NCBI RefSeq assembly: GCF_015461805.1
Contig: NZ_JACVZE010000002.1
Coordinates: forward strand, 558,001 to 622,000
Direction of reading: 5' to 3'
Origin: Pseudomonas pisciculturae
GTDB taxonomy: Bacteria; Pseudomonadota; Gammaproteobacteria; Pseudomonadales; Pseudomonadaceae
Length of the DNA stretch: 64,000 bases
Positions within the stretch are counted from its first letter, which is position 1. The number at the start of each line of letters is the position of its first letter. Shown in pieces: positions 26,770 to 35,818 of this stretch. The notes beneath the pieces were generated by a model that worked only from the letters and a program-made list of their open reading frames with translations, did not search any database and had not been told where the DNA came from. Position numbers and translations under genes: made by a program.

Positions 26770-26866
26770 CAAATGTGGGAGGGGGCTTGCCCCCGATGGC
26801 GGTGGATCAGTCACACAGTTGTTGACTGGCACTCTGCAATCGGGAGCAAGCCCCCTCCCACATTTG
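26770..26866. repeat. REPIN, family A
   Basis: CAAATGTGGGAGGGGGCTTG and its inverted copy ending CCCACATTTG bound the element. It lies between the convergent thioesterase and pdxY genes. Confidence 0.9.
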
Positions 26867-26894
26867 ACGGTGTCCACATTTTAGATCTGTGTGC

Positions 26895-27767
26895 TTATAG
26901 ACCGATCGGTGTGGCTTCAAACCGCACACGCGGATGGGCAATACGGTCCTGAGCCCGCACCAGCTCCAACTCGTAACTGGCACACGCCTGGGTCTCCAAC
27001 AGCACTTCATGCACCGCCGCTGCGGTGAACTCAAAGGCTGCCACCAGGCTGTCACCCAACAACACCCGCGCCAGGAACAACCCCGAGGTCAAGTCGCCCA
27101 CGCCCACCGGCTGACGCGGGAACGCCAGCAATGGCCGTCGCAGGTGCCAGCTGCCTTCAGCCGTCACCAGCAACATCTCAAAGCCCTCCGGCAACTTGCC
27201 CGGATAATCCAAATGCTTGACCAACACCGCCTTCGGCCCACGCGCCAACAACGCCTTGGCCATGGCTAGGCAATCGAACAGTGATTGCGGCTTGCGCCCG
27301 GCAAAGCTGTCCAGTTCCAACTGGTTGGGGCACAGGAAGTCAGCCATGGCAACTGCCTCGTCCAGCAGGAAGTCACTGACTTCCTGGGGCACGATGCAGC
27401 CTTTTTCCGGGTGGCCCATCACCGGGTCGCACAGGTACAACGCCTTGGGGTTGATGGCCTTGATGCGCGCCACACCGGTCAGAATCGCCCGCCCCTGATC
27501 GGCACTGCCCAGGTAGCCGGACAGCACCGCATCGCAGTTGCCCAGCTCGCCGATAACAGCAATCCCTTCCACTAACGCGGGAATTTGCTGCGGCGCCAAC
27601 ACTTCGCCCGCCCACTGTCCATACTGGGTGTGGTTGGAGAACTGCACCGTGTTCAGCGGCCACACGTTCACGCCGACACGCTGCATAGGGAACACGGCGG
27701 CGCTGTTTCCGGCGTGGCCGAAGACCACATGAGACTGGATCGCAAGCAGATGAGGTGTGCGTTTCAT
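26895..27767 (-). CDS. pdxY: Pyridoxal kinase PdxY
   Basis: 290 residues. The ribokinase-fold vitamin kinase signatures are [21 protein letters not shown] (family start pattern SHVVxGxxGN), the substrate loop [10 protein letters not shown], the catalytic region [14 protein letters not shown] with Asp as base, and CDPVMG. It phosphorylates pyridoxal to pyridoxal 5'-phosphate with ATP in B6 salvage. Length and motifs are those of PdxY and not PdxK. It is monocistronic and divergent from the DUF3301 gene. Confidence 0.95.
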   Translation of the reverse strand: MKRTPHLLAIQSHVVFGHAGNSAAVFPMQRVGVNVWPLNTVQFSNHTQYGQWAGEVLAPQQIPALVEGIAVIGELGNCDAVLSGYLGSADQGRAILTGVARIKAINPKALYLCDPVMGHPEKGCIVPQEVSDFLLDEAVAMADFLCPNQLELDSFAGRKPQSLFDCLAMAKALLARGPKAVLVKHLDYPGKLPEGFEMLLVTAEGSWHLRRPLLAFPRQPVGVGDLTSGLFLARVLLGDSLVAAFEFTAAAVHEVLLETQACASYELELVRAQDRIAHPRVRFEATPIGL

Positions 27768-27883
27768 GCGGGAGATTTCCGTAAAACCATTGAATTTCTG
27801 GCCGCGCAGTATGCGACTAAACGCAGCCTGTACGACAGACCGACGACGCAGTTAAGCTGCGCTCACTTTGTTGGAGTTTTCGC

Positions 27884-28279
27884 ATGCTGACCCTGGGAAA
27901 TATCTTCGTGTTGATGCTGCTGGCCACCGGTGCTGCGTGGGTGTGGCACAACCACGGCCTGCGCGAGCGCGCATTGGAGCGGGTCAAGCAGCATTGCGCC
28001 AAGCTCGACATCGAACTGCTGGACGGCGCCGTGGCGCTCAAGCGCATCGGTTTTGTAAAAGATGCCAAGGGTCGGCGGCGCCTGGCGCGTATCTACAACT
28101 TTGAATTCACCGTGACCGGCGAAGCCCGCCACCCGGGCACGATCACCCAGTTTGGCGCCCATAGCGCGCAGATCGAACTGGCGCCCTACCCGTTCGAGAT
28201 CAAGACGCCGCTGCCCAGCGCCGATGTGATCGAGCTAAGCCAGTGGCGCCAGGACCACGCCAGCAAGAATCGTCACTGA
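27884..28279 (+). CDS. DUF3301 domain-containing protein
   Basis: 131 residues. One N-terminal membrane helix (LGNIFVLMLLATGAAWVW) is followed by a conserved basic region: LRERALERVKQHCAKLDIELLDG and the RRRLARIYNFEFTVTG core of DUF3301. The function is unknown; the single anchor with a cytoplasmic or periplasmic beta domain is typical. TTGGAG precedes the ATG. The 3' end overlaps by 7 bp the stop of the convergent COG0523 GTPase gene. Confidence 0.88.
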   Translation: MLTLGNIFVLMLLATGAAWVWHNHGLRERALERVKQHCAKLDIELLDGAVALKRIGFVKDAKGRRRLARIYNFEFTVTGEARHPGTITQFGAHSAQIELAPYPFEIKTPLPSADVIELSQWRQDHASKNRH

Positions 28280-29235
28280 CGACAGGCTGCCAATGCGGCC
28301 TGTAACGCAGCCACGTCTTGTGGTGCGCTGAAGATCAATTCGATACGTGAATCGCGACGCCATTCGCTGGGTTGCCAAGCGAGTGGGCTGTTATCCACAG
28401 CGTTGGCGCTGACCCAGCCTTCGCCGCTGTGGATAACCAGTTTGGCGCGGCGCCACTCAAGGCTTGCGAGCCACGCCTGCAAACGCCCGGCATTGAATTT
28501 CTGCGACGGGTGCCAGCGCCAGCCGATGCTCCAGCCGCCTTCTTGATCCTGGCTCAGGCAGATAGGCAGCGTAGGATCACTCCAGATCGCAGGGATTTGC
28601 GCCAGGCCTTTGGGCACTTCGAAGTTATCCACAGCGGCGCGAGCCTGTGCATTCAAGCCGGGTAACTGCTCCAACGGCAGTTGCGCCTGGCGCGTCCAAT
28701 AATGCGGGCAATCGGGCAACTGCCGTAAGACAGCCTGGCGTTGCGCGGCATCCAACGCCTCATCCTTGTTCAACAGCAATAGCCCGGCACTCGACAACGC
28801 TTCTTGTTGGGCTTGCGGCAACGGTTTGCCCGCCGCCAAAGCCTGGGCGTCCAACACCATCACGCAGGGCTGCACCGCCAACACTTCCTGCCACGGCGCC
28901 TCTCGCAGCTGTTTAAGCAACTGCGCCGGATGCCCCAGGCCCGAAGGTTCGATAAACAACCGATCCGGCTTGGCCTTACGCAGCAAGCGGCCAAGGCCTA
29001 CCTGGAACGGCGCCCCATTCACACAGCACAGGCAACCTCCGGCTACCTCGCCCAAGGCAATGCCCTCGTCGTCCAGGGTCAGCAGCGCAGCGTCCAGACC
29101 GATCTGCCCGAACTCGTTGATCAACACCGCCCAACGCTCGTTGGCCGGGCGTTGGGCAAGCAGGTGCTTGATCAGGCTGGTCTTGCCGGCGCCCAAGGGC
29201 CCGGCAATCACGTGGGTGGGAATGTTCTGCAACAT
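28273..29235 (-). CDS. COG0523 (CobW/YjiA-type) GTP-binding protein, last gene of the Zur operon
   Basis: 320 residues. The G3E GTPase motifs are present: Walker A GPLGAGKTSLIKHLL, the metal-binding CxCC motif GGCLCCVNGA, and LLLNKDEAL (NKxD). A C-terminal CobW_C domain follows (about residues 215-320). Such GTPases deliver metals, here presumably zinc, to client proteins. It lies 43 bp after the DUF1826 gene and is probably co-transcribed from dksA2. Three exact DnaA-box-like 9-mers occur inside it (28391, 28428, 28625). Confidence 0.9.
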   Translation of the reverse strand: MLQNIPTHVIAGPLGAGKTSLIKHLLAQRPANERWAVLINEFGQIGLDAALLTLDDEGIALGEVAGGCLCCVNGAPFQVGLGRLLRKAKPDRLFIEPSGLGHPAQLLKQLREAPWQEVLAVQPCVMVLDAQALAAGKPLPQAQQEALSSAGLLLLNKDEALDAAQRQAVLRQLPDCPHYWTRQAQLPLEQLPGLNAQARAAVDNFEVPKGLAQIPAIWSDPTLPICLSQDQEGGWSIGWRWHPSQKFNAGRLQAWLASLEWRRAKLVIHSGEGWVSANAVDNSPLAWQPSEWRRDSRIELIFSAPQDVAALQAALAACRQ

Positions 29236-29278
29236 GGGGGCATCATTCAGACCGTATAGGGCGTTTGATCCTACGCGG

Positions 29279-29923
29279 TTACGCGAGCCAATCCAGTGTC
29301 AGGATCAAGCGGCGCTCGTCGGCCTTGAGCGCGGGTGAGCGGTGGATCAGCCCGTAGCCTTCGTTGCCATGCCATTTGGTGCCCTTGAGCAACGCCACTT
29401 CGCCACAGTGGACCTGCTCGATGCGCTCGCTGGGCTCAGCGTCCGGTTGGCTCAATTTGCGGCGATCCATCACGCCTTCACGCAACCACTGGCTGCCGAT
29501 GCCCGCATAGGTGGTGATCAACCGCACCGGCACATGGTCAACATGAAAACGCGGGCACATGGCCTTGTCCAACAAACGCAGGCGCACGCCGATGCGCTTG
29601 GCACCCAGCAGGCAGGCGAACGCGCTGACCAGCCATGACACATCGGCGATAAAACCTTCGTAGCCTTCAAGATCACGGCAACTGCCCGCCAAACCCTGCA
29701 AGTTCGGCTCAGCCTCTTCGCTGTTGAGTTCTATCACCATCGAGTCGGCCAATGGCTCGTTGAGCGCCACCAACAAGGCACCAAACTCGGCGATATGCAG
29801 CGGCAACTGGCGCTGCCATAGCGCCAGGTTTACGCCGTCTTCAAGAATGTCGGACAAGGCCAGCGGGGTGTCACCAAACGACTGGCGAATCACGGGGCGC
29901 AGGGGAATTACCGGGGCGAGCAT
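29279..29923 (-). CDS. DUF1826 domain-containing protein of the zinc operon
   Basis: 214 residues, no membrane segment. A conserved HxD-like segment CPRFHVDHVPVRLITTYAGIG and the region KGTKWHGNEGYGLIHRSP are typical of DUF1826. Histidines in these motifs suggest a metal-dependent fold, perhaps an oxygenase-like cupin, but this is inference. The family is regularly found next to zinc-regulated COG0523 GTPases. Its start overlaps the last base of zigA (gene junction at 29923). Confidence 0.88.
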   Translation of the reverse strand: MLAPVIPLRPVIRQSFGDTPLALSDILEDGVNLALWQRQLPLHIAEFGALLVALNEPLADSMVIELNSEEAEPNLQGLAGSCRDLEGYEGFIADVSWLVSAFACLLGAKRIGVRLRLLDKAMCPRFHVDHVPVRLITTYAGIGSQWLREGVMDRRKLSQPDAEPSERIEQVHCGEVALLKGTKWHGNEGYGLIHRSPALKADERRLILTLDWLA

Positions 29924-31131
29924 CAGGCGGCTGCCTCCTCATACCAGGGGCCAAAGGGATCGGCCAGCAGGCGCCAACCGTCGACGCCCAAGGCCATTTC
30001 TTCATCGTTGAGCAAGCATGCATCCAGCTCGGCGCGCATCTGGGCGAAGTCGATGTTCTGCCCGATAAACACCAGTTCCTGGCGGCAATCGCCGGTGCTC
30101 AGTTGCCAGTTGCCCATGATCGCCGCAACGCTTTCTTCGTCCTGCGGCCACTGGCTTTTGGGCACGAAGCGCCACCAGCGTCCGGCAAAACCATGACGCA
30201 TCAGGCCGCCAGCCTGGGACCAACTGCCCGCGTCCTGATGCTTGCTGGCGAGCCAGAAAAAGCCCTTGGAGCGCAGCAGTTTGCCGTTCACCCAAGGACG
30301 GTCGATAAAGTCGAAGAAGCGCTGGGGATGAAACGGGCGGCGTGCGCGATAAGCGGTAGAGGCGATGCCGTATTCCTCGGTTTCCGGCACATGTTCACCG
30401 CGCAGTTCCTGGAGCCAACCCGGGGCCTGGGCGGCACGTTCAAAGTCAAAGCGCCCAGTGTTGAGGATCTTGTGCAGCGGCACTTCGCCCATGACCATCG
30501 GGATGATTTCAGCCTGGGCGTTGAGGCGCTCAAGAATCGCCATCAGCTCTTCGCGTTCGCGGCTGCTGATCAGGTCGATCTTGCTGATCAGGATCACGTC
30601 GGCAAACTCGATCTGCTCAATCAACAGGTCGGTGATCGAGCGTTCATCTTCTTCGCCGAGGGTTTCACCCCGTGAGGCCAGGCTTTCGGCGGCCTGGTAG
30701 TCGAGCAGGAAGTTCATGCCGTCGACCACGGTGACCATGGTGTCCAGGCGGGCGATGTCGGCCAGGCTGTGCTCGTTTTCATCGCGAAAGGTGAAGGTTT
30801 CGGCCACCGGTAACGGCTCGGAGATGCCGGTCGATTCGATCAGCAGGTAATCGAAACGACCTTCCTTGGCGAGTTTTCCCACTTCCAACAGCAGGTCTTC
30901 ACGCAAGGTGCAACAGATGCAGCCGTTGCTCATCTCCACCAGTTTTTCTTCGGAACGGTTGAGGGTGACGTCGCGCTGGACCTCGCTGCCATCAATATTG
31001 ATTTCGCTCATGTCGTTGACGATCACCGCCACCCGCAGGTTTTCGCGGTTGCGCAAGACGTAGTTAAGCAGCGTGCTTTTACCGGCGCCGAGAAAGCCGG
31101 ACAACACAGTAACGGGGAGACGATTGGGCAT
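29923..31131 (-). CDS. zigA: Zinc metallochaperone GTPase ZigA
   Basis: 402 residues. Walker [20 protein letters not shown], the CxCC metal site [21 protein letters not shown], and LISKIDL (NKxD-type, here SKxD) mark a COG0523 protein of the ZigA class. The C-terminal CobW domain includes [13 protein letters not shown]. ZigA is made under zinc starvation and is thought to help place scarce zinc into enzymes. It follows dksA2 by 27 bp in a Zur-controlled operon. Confidence 0.93.
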   Translation of the reverse strand: MPNRLPVTVLSGFLGAGKSTLLNYVLRNRENLRVAVIVNDMSEINIDGSEVQRDVTLNRSEEKLVEMSNGCICCTLREDLLLEVGKLAKEGRFDYLLIESTGISEPLPVAETFTFRDENEHSLADIARLDTMVTVVDGMNFLLDYQAAESLASRGETLGEEDERSITDLLIEQIEFADVILISKIDLISSREREELMAILERLNAQAEIIPMVMGEVPLHKILNTGRFDFERAAQAPGWLQELRGEHVPETEEYGIASTAYRARRPFHPQRFFDFIDRPWVNGKLLRSKGFFWLASKHQDAGSWSQAGGLMRHGFAGRWWRFVPKSQWPQDEESVAAIMGNWQLSTGDCRQELVFIGQNIDFAQMRAELDACLLNDEEMALGVDGWRLLADPFGPWYEEAAA

Positions 31132-31158
31132 CAGGTATTCCTCATCAGGGTTGGCCGG

Positions 31159-31563
31159 TCAAATCGCCCGTTTATGGCGTTCGCGCAGCTCTTCACGTTC
31201 TTTGGCTTCGATACACAGGGTGGCGGTGGGGCGCAGCAGCAGGCGTTGCAGGCCGATCGCTTCACCCGTTTCACGGCACCAGCCGTATTCACCGCGAGCC
31301 AGCAGTTCGAGGGCGTCGTCGATCTTGTCCAGCAGCTTTTTCTCGCGCTCCAGCAGGCGCAGTTGCCATTGGCGCTGCTCTTCGGCGCTGCCTATGTCGG
31401 CCAGGTCGCTGTTGGTTTCCTGCTCACGCAGCACCAGGAACTCGGCTTCGATGCGGGCTTGCAGCTCGTTGCGTTGGGTTAGCAGCAGCTCACGGAAGAA
31501 GCCTTGCTGGGCTTCATTCATGTAGTCGGCGGCCGGCTGGGCCAGCAGGTCTTGTCGGGTCAT
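31159..31563 (-). CDS. dksA2: DksA2, zinc-independent DksA paralogue
   Basis: 134 residues. The coiled-coil body (ELQARIEAEFLVLREQ...LLDKIDDALELL) carries the tip region DLADIGSAEEQ (two acidic residues that reach the RNA polymerase active site in DksA). The C-terminal globular part GEYGWCRETGEAIG...TATLCIEAKE has only two of the four zinc-finger cysteines, as in P. aeruginosa DksA2. It modulates RNA polymerase with ppGpp when zinc is lacking and the normal DksA cannot be metallated. ATG 31563 fits the family; the frame to 31668 crosses the Zur box and is rejected. Confidence 0.93.
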   Translation of the reverse strand: MTRQDLLAQPAADYMNEAQQGFFRELLLTQRNELQARIEAEFLVLREQETNSDLADIGSAEEQRQWQLRLLEREKKLLDKIDDALELLARGEYGWCRETGEAIGLQRLLLRPTATLCIEAKEREELRERHKRAI

Positions 31564-31597
31564 GGAGAGCGATTCACGGGTCAGGCTGTGCTTTAAT

Positions 31598-31610
31598 GTT
31601 ATAGTATAAC
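31598..31610. promoter_or_regulatory. Zur box 1 (bidirectional)
   Basis: GTTATAGTATAAC is a perfect palindrome around G, flanked as AATGTTATAGTATAACAAT, close to the gamma-proteobacterial Zur consensus GTTATAnTATAAC. It lies 34 bp from dksA2 and 79 bp from the divergent secreted-protein gene. Confidence 0.93.
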
Positions 31611-31689
31611 AATACAAATAAGCCAATCCCTCTTGAACGCCACGACGAAGGGCGCAATGCTTGAGCACCTTCCCGCCCCGAGAAACCCT

Positions 31690-32058
31690 ATGAAATACCT
31701 GGTGTGCCCCCTGCTATTGGCAGCGGCAGTACCGGCCTGCGCCCAAGTGCCAAGCCTGCTGGCCAATTGCACACGCAGCGCCAACCTGCTGGCGTGCATA
31801 GACCCACAGGGCAATGCTTACAGCGTGGCGACGGTAGGCAGCACTACGTATTTGCGTGGCTATGAGGTGATCGGCAAACGCTATTGGGCGCAGACCAACA
31901 GCCGCTATGGGCAGCTGACGTTCTTTACCGGGTTGGCCTCGGATGGGGAGGCGTGGGTCGGCTACACGCGGCGGGTGGGCTGGACCACGATCAACCGGTT
32001 TTCCAGTTCCGGGGGGGCCAGCGCCAAGTTCACGTGCAACCGGATGACGGGCTGTTAG
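31690..32058 (+). CDS. Uncharacterised secreted four-cysteine protein under a Zur box
   Basis: 122 residues. A signal peptide (MKYLVCPLLLAAAVPACA, cleavage likely before Q19) is followed by a mature domain of about 104 residues with four cysteines (NCTRS, LACIDP, FTCNR, TGC at the very end). It has many aromatic and glycine residues (VGYTRRVGW, YLRGYEVIGKRYW) and is probably a small beta protein with two disulfides. I do not recognise the family. It is divergent from dksA2 and shares Zur box 1, so expression in zinc starvation is likely. The frame extends to 31633, but the ATG at 31690 gives the signal peptide at the N-terminus. It overlaps the amidase gene by 4 bp at the 3' ends. Confidence 0.8.
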   Translation: MKYLVCPLLLAAAVPACAQVPSLLANCTRSANLLACIDPQGNAYSVATVGSTTYLRGYEVIGKRYWAQTNSRYGQLTFFTGLASDGEAWVGYTRRVGWTTINRFSSSGGASAKFTCNRMTGC

Positions 32059-33257
32059 ACCTGGGCGTTTTTCTGCTCCTGAGCCCAGGCCATGTAGCTG
32101 TTCATCGGTGGGTTCTTCTCGAAATACCGTTTAAGGCCTTCGAACAAACCATCCGCAACTGCCTGTTGATGACGCGCCGTGACCAAGCGCGCAGCATCCC
32201 GAGTGTTGGAGATAAACCCGGTCTCCACCAAAATCGACGGCACATCCGGTGACTTGAGCACCGCGAACCCGGCCTGTTCCACGCGTTTCTGATGCAGGCT
32301 GGTGATGCCTTCCAGGCTGCCCAGGATCGAGCTGCCCAGTTGCAGGCTGGAGGCGATGGTGGCGTTCATCGACATATCCAGAATGACCCCGGCCAACATC
32401 GGGTCTTTGTCCTTGAGATTGAGCAGCGTGGTGGCCCCCAGCAGGTCGGCACCATTTTCGCGCTGGGCCATAAAGCGTGCCGTGGCGGAGGTCGCACCAC
32501 CTTCAGACAGCGCATACACCGAGGCCCCCGACGCCGTCAGCCGTGGCGCGGCATCGGCATGTACCGAGATAAACATGTCGGCCTTGTGCTGACGGGCGAT
32601 GTCTACACGCTTGCGCAGTGGCACAAAGAAGTCGTCGTTACGCACCAGTTTCACGTCAAAACCCTTCTCGCGCTTCAAGCGTTTGGCCAATAGCTGGGCG
32701 ATAGACAGCACCACGTCTTTCTCGCGCTGGCCCTTGGAGCCAACGGCGCCAGGGTCTTTACCGCCGTGGCCGGGGTCGACCACCACGATGATGTCGCGCT
32801 TGGGATGGGTTCTATCCACCGGCGGCCTGGGCTCAGCCGCGATTTGACGGGGGGCCTGGGTGGCGCTGGTCAGGTCCAGCACCAGGCGATGCCCCTGCCC
32901 ATCCTGGGGGGGCAGTAGAAAGCTGTTGAGCTGCATCGGCGCCGCCAGGTCCAGCACGATGCGCGTGTCGCTCTTGCCAAAATGCCCCGAGCGGATCGCG
33001 GTAATCCCGCTGTTCTTCAACGCCAGTTGCGAGAAATCACCGCTGAGCCCTGCCCCGCTCAAATCGATGATCAGGCGCTCCGGTGCAGTGAGGGAAAAGG
33101 TTTTGTACTGCACCGGGCCGCTGAGGTCGAACACCAATCGCAGCTTGTCGTCCGAGCGCCACAAGCGCGCATTGCTGACCTGCGTGGCATTCGCCGCAAA
33201 CGGCAGCGTGAACAAAGGGCTGGCGAGCAGCAGGTTTAGGAGCTGACGTCTGTGCAT
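32055..33257 (-). CDS. N-acetylmuramoyl-L-alanine amidase (AmiC-like, AMIN plus Amidase_3)
   Basis: 400 residues. The twin-arginine-like signal MHRRQLLNLLLASPLFTLP is followed by an AMIN domain (about 25-135) and an Amidase_3 catalytic domain (about 175-395). Zinc ligands are visible in VVVDPGHGGKDPGAVG, the E of REKDVVLSIA, and FISVHADAA, with the catalytic Glu in ILVETGFISN. It cleaves the stem peptide from septal peptidoglycan in the periplasm. It is a zinc enzyme encoded beside Zur box 2, most likely a zinc-starvation paralogue (PA5538/amiA position). ATG 33257 is chosen over 33296. Confidence 0.93.
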   Translation of the reverse strand: MHRRQLLNLLLASPLFTLPFAANATQVSNARLWRSDDKLRLVFDLSGPVQYKTFSLTAPERLIIDLSGAGLSGDFSQLALKNSGITAIRSGHFGKSDTRIVLDLAAPMQLNSFLLPPQDGQGHRLVLDLTSATQAPRQIAAEPRPPVDRTHPKRDIIVVVDPGHGGKDPGAVGSKGQREKDVVLSIAQLLAKRLKREKGFDVKLVRNDDFFVPLRKRVDIARQHKADMFISVHADAAPRLTASGASVYALSEGGATSATARFMAQRENGADLLGATTLLNLKDKDPMLAGVILDMSMNATIASSLQLGSSILGSLEGITSLHQKRVEQAGFAVLKSPDVPSILVETGFISNTRDAARLVTARHQQAVADGLFEGLKRYFEKNPPMNSYMAWAQEQKNAQV

Positions 33258-33340
33258 GACAACTACCGCGAATGGAGGAGCATCCCTACTCGACATGACT
33301 GAAAAAAGGCTGGAGCAGAATATTCATCGTCGACCTTATT

Positions 33341-33353
33341 GTTATACTATAAC
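33341..33353. promoter_or_regulatory. Zur box 2 (bidirectional)
   Basis: GTTATACTATAAC is a perfect palindrome around C, the complement-centred twin of Zur box 1. It lies 32 bp from folE2 and 83 bp from the divergent amidase gene. Confidence 0.93.
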
Positions 33354-33385
33354 ATGTCTAATTATTACCAACGATGGACCTGCTC

Positions 33386-34276
33386 ATGAATGCGCTGACT
33401 CTGCCGGATATCGCCGCGCAGGCTTCACGCCAAGCCTTGCCACTCGATTGGGTCGGCATGTGCGGCATTGCCCTACCCATCTTCATTGACGGCCAACGCC
33501 TCAGCGCCAGCGCCGATGCCGGCGTAAGCCTGGACGATGGCGAGGCCCGTGGCATCCACATGTCACGCCTGTACCTGGCGCTGGAGATGCTTGAGCAGCA
33601 GCCCCTTACACCTGCACTTCTGCGTAATGTACTGCAGCGCTTCCTCGACACACATGAAGGTTTATCTAAGAACGCCTTCCTGCGTATCCACACCGATTTG
33701 CTGCTCAAACGCCCGGCACTGATCAGCCCATTAGCCGGTTGGAAAAGCTACCCAGTGAGCATCGAAGCGCGTCTGGAAAACCAGATGTTCCACGTGGAAC
33801 TAAAAATTGACGTTACCTACTCCTCAACCTGCCCGTGCTCGGCTGCCCTCGCCAGGCAGTTGATTCAGCAACAATTTCTCCAGGATTTCGCCAACACGCC
33901 GTTGCAGCATGAAGACGTGCTGGCTTGGCTTGGCAGCGCCAACGGCATCACTGCCACACCCCACAGCCAGCGCAGCACGGCGCAGCTCAACATCCAGTTG
34001 CAAGGCGTTGACCTGCCGCTGACCGACCTGATCAACGCCGCCGAAGCCGCCCTCGGCACCGCCGTACAAACCGCTGTAAAACGCGCGGACGAACAAGCCT
34101 TCGCCCTGGCCAACGGGCAGAACCTGATGTTCTGCGAAGACGCCGCCCGCCGCCTCAACCTCGCCTTGAAACGCTCGGACGCCGTCAAAGCCTTCCACCT
34201 GAAAGTGATCCACGCCGAAAGCCTGCACGCGCACGATGCCGTGGCTGAAAGCCGCTGGACGAGACACCCTGCATGA
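33386..34276 (+). CDS. folE2: GTP cyclohydrolase FolE2 (zinc-independent type IB)
   Basis: 296 residues. It has the COG1469 family features: DWVGMCGIALPI near the start, the catalytic cysteine region TYSSTCPCSAALARQL, and the C-terminal KVIHAESLHAHDAVA. It converts GTP to dihydroneopterin triphosphate for folate synthesis and works with metals other than zinc, replacing FolE. First gene of a six-gene operon; its stop overlaps the ABC ATPase start (ATGA). The ATG at 33386 is preferred over 33374. Confidence 0.95.
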   Translation: MNALTLPDIAAQASRQALPLDWVGMCGIALPIFIDGQRLSASADAGVSLDDGEARGIHMSRLYLALEMLEQQPLTPALLRNVLQRFLDTHEGLSKNAFLRIHTDLLLKRPALISPLAGWKSYPVSIEARLENQMFHVELKIDVTYSSTCPCSAALARQLIQQQFLQDFANTPLQHEDVLAWLGSANGITATPHSQRSTAQLNIQLQGVDLPLTDLINAAEAALGTAVQTAVKRADEQAFALANGQNLMFCEDAARRLNLALKRSDAVKAFHLKVIHAESLHAHDAVAESRWTRHPA

Positions 34277-34941
34277 TCACCTGCACCGCTTTACGTTGGG
34301 GCGCGCCTGGCCAACCGCTGACACCCGCCCTAGACTTCACCCTCGATAAAGGCAGCCTCACCGGCATCATCGGCGCCAATGGCACCGGCAAAAGCAGCCT
34401 GCTTAAAGTCATCGCCGGCTTGCAAAAGCCGCTAGCGGGAAAGGTAACCGTGGATGTTCCACGCCGTGGCGGCCTGTCGTTCCTGCCCCAGCAACAGCAC
34501 CTCGACCGCCAGTTCCCCATCAGCCTGCAAGAGTTGGTCGCCGCCGGTTTCTGGGGCACCCAGCTCTCGCCGCAACAGCGCAGCCAACGCCTTGAAGCCG
34601 TATTGGAAGACTGGTGCCTCAGCGGCCTGGAGCACCGCCCGTTGATGGCCTTGTCCGGCGGTGAGCTGCAACGTGCCCTGCTCGCCCGCATGAGCCTGGC
34701 GCAGGCGCCGGTGTTGCTGCTCGACGAACCCCACGCCGCCCTCGACGAAGAAGGCCAGGCGCTGTGCTGGAAACATGTGCACGCCTGGCACGACGAAGGC
34801 CGTACGGTGGTGATCGTTTGCCATGACCTGGCCTCCGTGCGCCATCACACCCAGCAAGTCGTACAGATCAAGCGCACCGGCTGCGTCTTCGGCGACAGCA
34901 AAGCGCTGATCCGCCCACAGCCCCACATGCAGGTGGCCTGA
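34273..34941 (+). CDS. Metal (zinc) ABC transporter ATP-binding protein
   Basis: 222 residues. Walker A GANGTGKSSLL, Q-loop LPQQQHLDR, signature LSGGELQRALLARM, Walker B VLLLDEPHAALD and the switch histidine VCHDL are all present. With the permease and binding protein that follow it forms a cluster A-I (ZnuABC/AztABC-like) importer. The start overlaps folE2 and the stop overlaps the permease start by 1 bp, so translation is coupled. Zinc as substrate is inferred from the Zur box and the neighbours. Confidence 0.93.
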   Translation: MITCTALRWGAPGQPLTPALDFTLDKGSLTGIIGANGTGKSSLLKVIAGLQKPLAGKVTVDVPRRGGLSFLPQQQHLDRQFPISLQELVAAGFWGTQLSPQQRSQRLEAVLEDWCLSGLEHRPLMALSGGELQRALLARMSLAQAPVLLLDEPHAALDEEGQALCWKHVHAWHDEGRTVVIVCHDLASVRHHTQQVVQIKRTGCVFGDSKALIRPQPHMQVA

Positions 34942-35807
34942 TGCACTTTGCCGCCCACCTGTGGATGCCCTTCGTCGACTTCGTCTTCATGCGCCGCGCG
35001 CTCATCGGCGGGCTGGTACTGGCCTGTAGTACCGCGCCACTGGGCGTATTCCTGATCCTGCGACGCATGAGCCTGATCGGCGACGCCGTCGCCCACGGCA
35101 TATTGCCCGGCGCTGCCCTCGGCTTCTGGTTTGCCGGCCTGAGCCTGCCCGCCCTGACCCTCGGCGGCCTCGGTGCCGGGCTGAGCATGGCCGGCTTGTC
35201 CGCGTGGATCACCCGCCGCACCGGCTTGCGTGAAGACGCCAGCCTCGCCGCCATCTACCCCATCTCCCTTGCCGCCGGTGTGCTGATCCTCGGCATCGCC
35301 GGCAAACGCCTGGACCTGCTGCACCTGCTCTTCGGCTCTGCCCTCGCGGTGGATCAAACCACCCTCACCGGCATGCTCTGGGTCACCGGGTTCAGCCTGA
35401 TCGCCATGGCGGTGATCTGCAAACCGCTGCTGCTGGACACCCTCGACCCGCTGTTCCTGCAAACCGTCAGCCGTCTCGGCCCGTTGGCCCACGGCGTGTT
35501 TCTGACCCTTGTGGTGCTGAACCTGGTGATCGGTTTCCAGGCCATCGGCGCGCTGATGGTGGTGGGCCTGATGATGTTGCCGGCCATTGCTTCACGCTTC
35601 TGGAGCCGGCGCCTGCCGGTACTGATCGCGGTATCGGCAGTGCTTGGCTGCCTGTCGGTATGGCTGGGCTTGTTGCTGTCGTTTTACTACTCGTTGCCCA
35701 GCGGCCCGGCCATCGTGCTGGTAGCGGGCGCCGGGTATTTGCTGTCTGTGGCCTTCGGTCCGGTGCACGGTTTGCTGCGCCGCCCGCCCTCTCTTACATC
35801 CCAATGA
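34941..35807 (+). CDS. Metal (zinc) ABC transporter permease
   Basis: 288 residues, ABC-3 family. About eight to nine membrane helices are apparent, with FMRRALIGGLVLACSTAPLG at the start, the coupling region RMSLIGDAVAHGILPG, and GFQAIGALMVVGLMMLPAIA near the end. It is the channel subunit of the importer between the ATPase and binding-protein genes. The next start follows 11 bp after the stop. Confidence 0.93.
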   Translation: MHFAAHLWMPFVDFVFMRRALIGGLVLACSTAPLGVFLILRRMSLIGDAVAHGILPGAALGFWFAGLSLPALTLGGLGAGLSMAGLSAWITRRTGLREDASLAAIYPISLAAGVLILGIAGKRLDLLHLLFGSALAVDQTTLTGMLWVTGFSLIAMAVICKPLLLDTLDPLFLQTVSRLGPLAHGVFLTLVVLNLVIGFQAIGALMVVGLMMLPAIASRFWSRRLPVLIAVSAVLGCLSVWLGLLLSFYYSLPSGPAIVLVAGAGYLLSVAFGPVHGLLRRPPSLTSQ

Positions 35808-35818
35808 GGTGTTCCCCG

